5,040 bases of DNA from Planctomycetota bacterium (GTDB lineage: Bacteria > Planctomycetota > B143-G9). Shown here piece by piece: positions 1 to 5,040 of this stretch. The translations under genes were made by a program, and so were the position numbers. The stretch covers positions 1 through 5,040 of the forward strand of contig QNBY01000114.1 in assembly GCA_003644275.1 (NCBI GenBank). Direction: 5' to 3'. Positions within the stretch are counted from its first letter, which is position 1, and the number at the start of each line of letters is the position of its first letter. Below the pieces are notes generated by a model. It was not told the DNA's origin and made no database searches. It was given only the letters and a program-made list of their open reading frames with translations.

Positions 1-38
1 AGGCCCTCCGAAGAAGCCGCTCGAGGAGATAGCGGAGT

Positions 39-1337
39 TCAGGGAGCCGCCTTCTTCCTCTTCTGCCACCACACCCTGACCTTGCGGAGGATGATTTCCT
101 GCTCGCGCGGGTCCATGCCGCGGCGGAGGCCGAAGTCCTCGCCCGAGAGATTTTGCAGGGCGAAGGCGGCCTCGATGCGTACCTCGAAGCGTTTGTCGTA
201 GAGGAAGTCGGCGACGAGGGGGATCATGTCGCCCGGCAGGCCGCTCTCGCCGAGGCAGCGGAGGCATTCGACGACGAGGGTGGAATCCGCGTCGCCGGAG
301 CGGAGCAGGTCCGCCACCGCGCCGTAGAGCCGGGCCACCTTCATCAGGCGCACGGCCCGCACGGCGGCGGCCTTCATCTCGGGGCCGCCCTTCTCCAGGA
401 AGCGGGACAGGTGGGGCGTGAGGCGGGGTTCCTTCCAGGAGGCGAGGAGGTCCAGCGCGCGGGTTACCAGGAGGGGGTCGCCGGCACCGGAGAGGACGAG
501 CCTCATGAGGGGGTCGGCGCCCTTGGAGGGGCCGAGGGCGGCGAGGGCGGATAGGCACCTCATGCGCAGGCCGGTCTCCAGGTTCGGCGAGAGGAGGAAG
601 GAGGCGAGGAGGTCCGCTCCGCCCGCCCCGAGCCTCTCGGCGGCGAGGGCGTACTCGGCGCGGAGCTCGGGGGGAAGGTCGGTGTCGCGGGAGAGTTTTC
701 GGAAGCGCTTTCCGAGCGAGGCGTCGCCGGACAGCCCGAACAGCCTGACGGCCGCTATCCTGAGGGCGGTGTTGTCGGAGGACAGCCAGGGGCGGGCGAG
801 GTCGAGGGCGGCGCGGGGTTCGAGCAGATAGAGGAGGCGGAGGGCGCCCGCGCGGTCGCCCTCTCCGAACCACTCGAAGGAGGCGGTGCGGCGGGCGATG
901 TCCGCTGCTCCGGGGAGGGCGCGGAGGCGGGCGGCGAATCTCTCGTCCCGCTCGAAGCCCTCGCGGGCGGTGCGCGCGGCGAGGGTGCGGAAGCGGAGGG
1001 CGTCCACCAGGGCGGCGCGCGGGAGGGCGGGGTCGAGCGCGGCGGCGTCCTTCAGGAGCGATTCGAGGCGTGCGGCGAAGTCGGGGGGCCGGAAGGGGGC
1101 CGCGACGCCGTCGCGGACGAGGAGGAGCCAGGTGAGGAGCGGGCGGAGGGCGGCGGAGTCCTTTTCACGCACGAGGGCGTCGGCCCGGTCGAGGGCGGCG
1201 GAGATGCCCGCAGCGCGGGCGGGCGCGGACGGTCCGGAGGCGCGGGGGGAAGGCGGGGCGAGGACCGTCTCGCCGCCGGAGGGGGCGGGGAGGAAGAGGA
1301 GGGGCAGGAGAAGTAGGAACGGCAGCGCGCGTCTCAT
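39..1337 (-). CDS. Exported HEAT-repeat protein
   Basis: A 432-residue protein of no named family. The N-terminus is a clear signal peptide: MRR, a Leu-rich core (about 4-17) and APSGG near 18-22; no Cys follows, so it is not a lipoprotein. Residues about 25-45 are Ala/Pro/Ser-rich and likely flexible. From about residue 160 to 400 the sequence is a series of helix pairs of roughly 30 residues with HEAT-like features, for example TALRIAAVRLFGLSG (190-204), GLRMRCLSALAALG (256-269), EMKAAAVRAVRLM (320-332) and FEVRIEAAFALQNLSGEDFG (384-403). The C-terminus has the Trp-rich, basic close (VWWQKRKK, 422-429) often seen after HEAT arrays. Such solenoids usually bind proteins, so a periplasmic scaffold is the best guess. 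The ATG at 1337 is chosen because it begins the signal peptide and overlaps the phosphoesterase stop as ATGA; the longer open frame upstream is shadow. The ribosome binding site is weak, fitting translational coupling. Confidence 0.85.
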   Translation of the reverse strand: MRRALPFLLLLPLLFLPAPSGGETVLAPPSPRASGPSAPARAAGISAALDRADALVREKDSAALRPLLTWLLLVRDGVAAPFRPPDFAARLESLLKDAAALDPALPRAALVDALRFRTLAARTAREGFERDERFAARLRALPGAADIARRTASFEWFGEGDRAGALRLLYLLEPRAALDLARPWLSSDNTALRIAAVRLFGLSGDASLGKRFRKLSRDTDLPPELRAEYALAAERLGAGGADLLASFLLSPNLETGLRMRCLSALAALGPSKGADPLMRLVLSGAGDPLLVTRALDLLASWKEPRLTPHLSRFLEKGGPEMKAAAVRAVRLMKVARLYGAVADLLRSGDADSTLVVECLRCLGESGLPGDMIPLVADFLYDKRFEVRIEAAFALQNLSGEDFGLRRGMDPREQEIILRKVRVWWQKRKKAAP

Positions 1338-2089
1338 TTTCCGAGCAGGAGGCGTTGGGCCAGGAAGTTGTCCAGTTCGGGGTTCTCGAGTATGCGGCGG
1401 GCGGCGGCGTCCACGTCGTAAGGGACGCGGATGTAGCGGAAGCCGCCTTCCTCCAGTATCACGTAGCAGGCGCGGGGGTCCTTGTCGCGGGGCTGGCCCA
1501 CCGAGCCCACGTTTATGATCATCTTTCGGTCGAAGGGGTAGAACCTGCCGGGGCGGGGGACGAGGACGGCGTCGGCGGTGAAAATGCGGGGCAGGTGGGA
1601 GTGGCCGACGAAGAAGACGCTGAAGTCGGGGTACATCTCGAAGGAGCGGCGGGCGTCGTTCTCGTCGCGGACGTAGTCGGAGCTGCCGGGGGCGAGTGGG
1701 GTGTCGTGGAAGAAGATCATGCCCTCCGCCACGGCCTGGCGGGGCATTCGGGAGAAGGTCTCGAGCGCCCGGCGTTTGAGCCTGAGGGCCTTGAAGGCGA
1801 GGCGGTTGCGGTGGTGGTCGGGGTGGACCTGGCGGACGGTCCACTCCGCGGCGCGGCGGGCCACCGGATTGAAGCCGGCGGGGACGCCGTTGAGGAGGGT
1901 CTCGTCGTGGTTGCCGATGACCTTCAGTTCGAAGAGGGAGAGGAAGGCGAGCACCTCGAAGGGGTCGGGGCCGTAGCCGATGAGGTCGCCGAGGAAGAAG
2001 ATGCGGGTGATGCCGCGGGCCTTGACGTCGGCGAGCACGGCCTCGATGGCGGGGAGGTTGGAATGTATGTCGGAGAGGACCGCTATCAC
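1334..2089 (-). CDS. Calcineurin-like metallophosphoesterase (ApaH/YfcE-like, COG0639 type)
   Basis: A 251-residue cytoplasmic two-metal phosphoesterase, normal length for the small Metallophos_2 class. All expected metal ligands are visible: SDIHSN (Asp7, His9), GDLIGYGPDP (Asp35), GNHDE (Asn60, His61), FFHDTP (His128) and GHSH (His163, His165), followed by the class signature NVGSVGQPRDKDP (193-205). There is no signal peptide. In this class the residue after the fifth ligand is commonly Gly (HGxP); here it is Asp129. The natural substrate cannot be read from sequence; relatives hydrolyse phosphodiesters, nucleotides or phosphoproteins. The open frame extends much further upstream, but that part is antisense-like, Arg/Pro-rich shadow within the preceding gene. 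The GTG at 2089 is chosen because it begins the conserved first strand (VIAVLSD), has GGGAGG upstream and shares GTGA with the ATPase stop. Coupling to a receiver-bearing motor gene hints at a regulatory role, by inference only. Confidence 0.93.
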   Translation of the reverse strand: MIAVLSDIHSNLPAIEAVLADVKARGITRIFFLGDLIGYGPDPFEVLAFLSLFELKVIGNHDETLLNGVPAGFNPVARRAAEWTVRQVHPDHHRNRLAFKALRLKRRALETFSRMPRQAVAEGMIFFHDTPLAPGSSDYVRDENDARRSFEMYPDFSVFFVGHSHLPRIFTADAVLVPRPGRFYPFDRKMIINVGSVGQPRDKDPRACYVILEEGGFRYIRVPYDVDAAARRILENPELDNFLAQRLLLGK

Positions 2090-4440
2090 GCGGAGACGCC
2101 TCCCGCCGGAGCCATGAGCCTCATGCGGCGCTTCATGAGCAGCTCCACCCTGGCCTTCAGCCTCGCGGGGGAGAAGGGTTTGGTGATGTAGTCGTCGGCG
2201 CCCACGTCTATGCCTTCCTGCTGGCCCTCCTCCTCGGAGAGGGCGGTGAGGAGGATGACGGGCACCTGCGAGGTCTCGAGGGAGGAGCGGAGTTTCTTGC
2301 AGACCTCGAAGCCGGTCATGCCGGGCATCATCACGTCGAGCACCATCATGTCGGGGCGGAGCTGGCGGGCGAAGCGGAGTCCGTCGAGGCCGTTGTCGGC
2401 CTCCACGATGGTCTTGAAGGACTTTCGGAGGGCTATCTTTATCATGCGGCGTATGCTCTTGTCGTCGTCCACGATGAGGAGGAGGGGGCGCTCGACGGTT
2501 TCCTCGGGGGAGGGTTCGGCGGCGCGGGCCTCGGCGGGGAGGGGGAGGGAGCGCCCGAGGTCGGCGCCGCATTTCCTGCAGAACCGCCAGGCGCTCTTGA
2601 CGGGCTCGCCGCAGTTCGGGCAGTGGAAGGAAAGCTTATGGCCGCAGTGGACGCAGAAGTGGAAGTCTTCCTCGACGGGCGAGCCGCACTCGGGACAGAG
2701 CAGGATGTCCATGTCCTGCATCTCGACGACGCGGAGGAGCTCGTCGAGGGAGGTGTCTCCGGCGTACACGCGGCGCAGGCCGGACATGAAGAGGGTGTCC
2801 ATTCCGGCCTTGACGGCGTAGTACATGATGGCGCGGTCGTTTTCGCCGTCGAGGATCATCTCGCGGATGGTGGGGTCCACGAGCATTATCTCGAAGACGG
2901 CCATCCTGCCCTTGTAGCCGGTGAAGTCGCAATGCTCGCATCCCACGGCGCGGTAGAATTCCTGTCCTTCCTTGAAGGGGAGCTGGGAGGCTATCTTGGC
3001 GAGGAGGCGTTCGTCGGGGCGGTAGGTTTCCTTGCAGTGGGGGCAGAGGCGGCGGAGGAGCCTCTGGGCGATGACGCCGAGGAGGGAGCTGGCGATGAGG
3101 AACTTGTCCACGCCGATGTCGAGGAGGCGGGTGACGGCGGAGGGGGCGTCGTTGGTGTGGGCGGTGGACATGACGAGGTGGCCGGTCATGGAGGCGCGGA
3201 CGGATATCTCCGCCGTCTCGGCGTCCCGTATCTCGCCCACCATGACGACGTCGGGGTCCTGGCGGAGTATGGAGCGGATGGCCTTGGCGAAGGTGAGGCC
3301 GGCCTTGTAGTTGACCTGGACCTGGTTTACGCCCTTGAGGTTGTACTCGACGGGGTCCTCGACGGTTATGACGTTGTTGTCCTCGCGGTTCACCCTCTGG
3401 AGGATGGAGTAGAGGGTGGTGGACTTTCCGGAGCCGGTGGGGCCGACGACGAGGAACATGCCGTAGGGCTTGGTGATTATGGCCTCGAGCCGCTCCCTTT
3501 CCTTGGGGAGCAGGTTGAGGTTCTCCAGGCCGATGACGTTGGAGGACTTGTCGAGTATCCTTATTACGGTCTTCTCGCCGTAGATGGTGGGGAGGGTGGA
3601 TACGCGCAGGTCGAACTTGCGGCCGCGGGCGGCGATGAAGGCCCGGCCGTCCTGGGGGACGCGCTTCTCGGCGATGTCGAGCTTCGCCATTATCTTTATT
3701 CGGGCGGTTATGCGGGGCATGAGGACGGTGGGGAGCTTCATCACGGTGCGCAACATGCCGTCCACGCGGTACTTGACGAAGACAATCTGCCTGCAGGGCT
3801 CGATGTGGAGGTCGGAGGCGCGGACCTTGACCGCCTCGGCGAGGATGAGGTTCACGAGCCTCACGATGGGGTTGCAGGAACCGGTGTCCTCGACGGCGAG
3901 CTCGGCGTCGTCCCCGGCCTGCTCGTTCTCGTCGGAGACGAAGCTGATGCCCTCGTCGTCCACCATTATGTTCTTGAGGACGTCGTAGATGGTGTCGTCC
4001 ACCTCGTGGACGCGCTCGATGGCCTTCTGTATGGAGCTGGGGAGGGCGAGGAAGGGTTTGACCTCGAAGCCGGTGAGGCGGCGGAGCTCGTCGCGGACGT
4101 TGACGTCCAGGGGGTTGCTCATGGCGACGTAGAGCTGGTCGCCCTCTATCCTGAAGGGGATGACGCCGTTGGAGACGGCGAACTTGTAGGGGACGAGCTT
4201 GGCGGCCTTCTCGTCCACCTCCGAGTCGGCGAGCTCCACGACGGGGATGCCGGTGAACATCTTGAGCCAGTTGAAGATGTCCTGCTCGTCCACGAAGCCC
4301 ATCTCGACGAGGACGTCCTGAAGGGGGCGCTTGGCTCCCCGCTGGCGTTCGCGCGCCTCGGCGAGTTGCTCCGGCGTCACCTTACCGCTGCGGAGAAGGT
4401 AACTCTCCAGCTTTATGCGCTCGGTGTTCCTGCCGCTCAT
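2086..4440 (-). CDS. PilB/GspE-family ATPase fused to double zinc ribbon and receiver domain
   Basis: A 784-residue hexameric motor ATPase of the type IV pilus/type II secretion assembly class, expected on the cytoplasmic face of the inner membrane. Domains in order: GspE/MshE-type N-terminal domain (about 5-145); a second N-terminal subdomain (about 187-300) with KYRVDGML and RVSTLPTIYGEK; ATPase core with Walker A GPTGSGKS (333-340), Asp box ITVEDPVEY (358-366), Walker B DPDVVMVGEIRD (395-406) and His box STAHTND (425-431); and the metal-binding CPHC (466-469)/CEHC (501-504) pair typical of assembly rather than retraction ATPases. The usual family end is reached near 575. Two additional ribbons follow (CxxC pairs at 582/585 + 596/599 and 607/610 + 621/624), then a linker and a response-regulator receiver domain (about 653-771) with acidic DDD 658-660, phosphoacceptor Asp702, Thr732 and Lys754. 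The ATG at 4440 is preferred, 4 nt after the upstream stop; an in-frame TTG at 4455 would overlap that gene. The Shine-Dalgarno match is weak, suggesting coupling. The stop overlaps the next gene's GTG. The family is certain; pilus versus secretion role is not. Confidence 0.96.
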   Translation of the reverse strand: MSGRNTERIKLESYLLRSGKVTPEQLAEARERQRGAKRPLQDVLVEMGFVDEQDIFNWLKMFTGIPVVELADSEVDEKAAKLVPYKFAVSNGVIPFRIEGDQLYVAMSNPLDVNVRDELRRLTGFEVKPFLALPSSIQKAIERVHEVDDTIYDVLKNIMVDDEGISFVSDENEQAGDDAELAVEDTGSCNPIVRLVNLILAEAVKVRASDLHIEPCRQIVFVKYRVDGMLRTVMKLPTVLMPRITARIKIMAKLDIAEKRVPQDGRAFIAARGRKFDLRVSTLPTIYGEKTVIRILDKSSNVIGLENLNLLPKERERLEAIITKPYGMFLVVGPTGSGKSTTLYSILQRVNREDNNVITVEDPVEYNLKGVNQVQVNYKAGLTFAKAIRSILRQDPDVVMVGEIRDAETAEISVRASMTGHLVMSTAHTNDAPSAVTRLLDIGVDKFLIASSLLGVIAQRLLRRLCPHCKETYRPDERLLAKIASQLPFKEGQEFYRAVGCEHCDFTGYKGRMAVFEIMLVDPTIREMILDGENDRAIMYYAVKAGMDTLFMSGLRRVYAGDTSLDELLRVVEMQDMDILLCPECGSPVEEDFHFCVHCGHKLSFHCPNCGEPVKSAWRFCRKCGADLGRSLPLPAEARAAEPSPEETVERPLLLIVDDDKSIRRMIKIALRKSFKTIVEADNGLDGLRFARQLRPDMMVLDVMMPGMTGFEVCKKLRSSLETSQVPVILLTALSEEEGQQEGIDVGADDYITKPFSPARLKARVELLMKRRMRLMAPAGGVSA
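2099..2104 (-). promoter_or_regulatory. Shine-Dalgarno site supporting the GTG start
   Basis: The minus strand reads GGGAGG with a 9-nt spacer before GTG at 2089. It lies inside the last codons of the ATPase gene. Together with the GTGA stop-start overlap and the conserved N-terminal strand of the phosphoesterase, it decides this start over any codon further upstream. Confidence 0.65.
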
Positions 4441-4444
4441 CGGC

Positions 4445-5011
4445 TCACGGTTCAATCTTGGGGGCGGGCACGGCCGAATCGAGGTAGAGGGCCGTCACCC
4501 CCAGCGCCTTGGGGTCGGGCGCCTCGATGCGGAAGCCGCCGTCACCGGTCTTTTCGAATATGTAGGGTTTGTTGGAGACCGGACAAACTTTCGGGAGGTC
4601 GGGCTCGGCGGCGAGGAGTTCCTGGAGGGAGGAGGGGTTCTTGCCCTCGTGCTTGAAGCGGTAGCGCTCCACCGCGGCGCGGTACCGCCAGAGGGCGTTG
4701 ACGCATTCCTCGAGTTCGGGCGTCCACTTCTTGGGCATTCCCACGGTGGCGGGATGGGGATAGCGGTAGGTGACGGGGGGGAAGGCGATGAGGTAGGCGG
4801 CGAGTACGAGGACGAGCACGCCGAGCGCGATGGGTACGACCACTCTGCGTTTTGGCTTGGCGCGGAGCTTCTTGACCTCCTCTTCCTTCTTCTTTTCCTC
4901 GGAGAGCTTCTTCACGAGGTCCTTGGCTATTTCCTCGGCGGCCTGCTTGCGCTCGAAGACGCCGCCCGGGCCGGAGTCCTCGGCGAAACGGAATCCCGTT
5001 CGTATCCGCAT
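4445..5011 (-). CDS. Single-pass membrane protein with pseudopilin-like C-terminal domain
   Basis: This is a 188-residue protein of unnamed family. Residues about 19-52 are very rich in Lys and Glu and look like a coiled coil. The basic stretch KPKRR (52-56) precedes a hydrophobic helix (about 57-79), which predicts a cytoplasmic N-terminus and an exported C-terminus. The C-terminal part (about 98-188) resembles the globular half of GspG/type IV pilin-like proteins: a helix with AVERYRFKHEGKNPSSLQEL (residues 113-132) followed by CPVSNKPYIFEKTGDGGFRI (143-162), a layout like 'YxxxxGxxPxSLxEL ... CPxxxKPYxYExxGDG'. Cys103 and Cys143 could form a disulfide. There is no prepilin peptidase site (G|FxxxE directly before the helix), so it is probably not a processed pilin. 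The ATG at 5011 is chosen because AAGGAGG lies 7 nt upstream. It is followed 4 nt later by the PilB/GspE-like ATPase gene, which supports a secretion or pilus role. The pseudopilin resemblance is judged by eye. Confidence 0.82.
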   Translation of the reverse strand: MRIRTGFRFAEDSGPGGVFERKQAAEEIAKDLVKKLSEEKKKEEEVKKLRAKPKRRVVVPIALGVLVLVLAAYLIAFPPVTYRYPHPATVGMPKKWTPELEECVNALWRYRAAVERYRFKHEGKNPSSLQELLAAEPDLPKVCPVSNKPYIFEKTGDGGFRIEAPDPKALGVTALYLDSAVPAPKIEP

Positions 5012-5018
5012 GTTTTCG

Positions 5019-5025
5019 CCTCCTT
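5019..5025 (-). promoter_or_regulatory. Strong Shine-Dalgarno site of the first gene
   Basis: The minus strand reads AAGGAGG followed by a 7-nt spacer and ATG at 5011. This is a near-perfect match to the anti-Shine-Dalgarno sequence and fixes the start of the membrane protein gene. It is the strongest ribosome binding site in the window; the downstream genes have weaker sites or rely on coupling, as expected if this gene leads the operon. Confidence 0.8.
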
Positions 5026-5032
5026 GAAGGGT

Positions 5033-5038
5033 ATTTTA
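5033..5038 (-). promoter_or_regulatory. Possible -10 promoter element
   Basis: The minus strand reads GCTAAAATAC just upstream of the Shine-Dalgarno site. TAAAAT differs from the sigma-70 -10 consensus TATAAT at one position and stands out as AT-rich in very GC-rich DNA. It would give a very short leader. Any -35 element lies beyond the window edge, so this is only a suggestion; the AT-rich bases could equally be an intergenic spacer or the end of an upstream gene. Confidence 0.25.
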
Positions 5039-5040
5039 GC

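Noticed and set aside
2..79. Possible C-terminal end of a convergent plus-strand gene: one frame reads PPKKPLEEIAEFREPP and stops with TGA at 77-79.
   Set aside because: Only about 25 codons are visible, half of them overlapping the HEAT-repeat gene, and the minus strand also has open frames across positions 1-38. It is too short to support a call; the flanking sequence would settle it.
886..1518. Plus-strand open frame of 210 codons opposite the HEAT-repeat and phosphoesterase genes.
   Set aside because: Its translation is an Arg/Ala/Ser-rich low-complexity string that spans two minus-strand genes, with no motif; it is a shadow of GC-rich coding sequence.
1338..1844. Upstream extension of the HEAT-repeat gene's open frame (169 codons).
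   Set aside because: It runs inside the phosphoesterase gene in another frame and is Arg/Pro-rich. The signal peptide and the ATGA overlap fix the start at 1337.
1355..2191. Open frame of 278 codons on the plus strand opposite the phosphoesterase gene.
   Set aside because: This is the same antisense effect of GC-rich codon usage. The product is an acidic Gly/Val/Glu-rich string, and the minus strand carries all metallophosphoesterase motifs.
2090..2572. Upstream extension of the phosphoesterase open frame (161 codons).
   Set aside because: It lies out of frame within the receiver-domain part of the ATPase gene and is Arg/Pro/His-rich without domain similarity. The conserved first strand of the enzyme starts at the GTG at 2089.
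2623..4656. Open frame of 677 codons on the plus strand opposite the ATPase gene.
   Set aside because: It is in codon-aligned antisense phase, where stops arise only from TTA, CTA or TCA on the sense strand, and the ATPase gene uses none of these here. The translation is a low-complexity, acidic Gly/Val/Asp/Glu string with no recognisable domain, while the minus strand encodes a textbook ATPase.

Overview
The window is GC-rich (roughly two-thirds G+C by eye, third codon positions mostly G or C) and almost entirely coding. All four genes lie on the minus strand, so they are transcribed from the right edge towards the left. A type IV pilus/type II secretion assembly ATPase, a membrane-anchored pseudopilin-like protein and an exported HEAT-repeat protein with a signal peptide point to a bacterium, probably with two membranes. 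The phylum cannot be fixed from the sequence. The heavy use of ATA for isoleucine in a GC-rich background, with ATT nearly absent, is a usable lineage signature.

Layout in transcription order: (1) 5011-4445, a 188-residue protein with a charged, coiled-coil-like cytoplasmic segment, one membrane helix and a C-terminal domain resembling the globular part of GspG-type pseudopilins. (2) 4440-2086, a 784-residue GspE/PilB-family ATPase that carries two extra zinc ribbons and a C-terminal response-regulator receiver domain. (3) 2089-1334, a 251-residue calcineurin-like metallophosphoesterase with a GTG start. (4) 1337-39, a 432-residue exported HEAT-repeat protein. Positions 1-38 are too short to assign.

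The genes are packed as one translationally coupled unit. There is a 4-nt gap between genes 1 and 2, a 4-nt GTGA overlap between genes 2 and 3, and a 4-nt ATGA overlap between genes 3 and 4. A strong AAGGAGG ribosome binding site and a possible -10 element sit in front of gene 1, so the operon may begin at the right edge.

The most interesting element is gene 2. The motor ATPase, the zinc ribbons and the phosphoacceptor domain are in one polypeptide, so a two-component signal could act directly on the pilus or secretion motor. The pseudopilin-like protein next to it fits a pilus or secretion theme. The phosphoesterase and HEAT-repeat protein may be accessory or regulatory parts of the same system, but that is inferred from gene order alone. 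No RNA genes, CRISPR arrays, mobile elements or sizeable repeats were seen.
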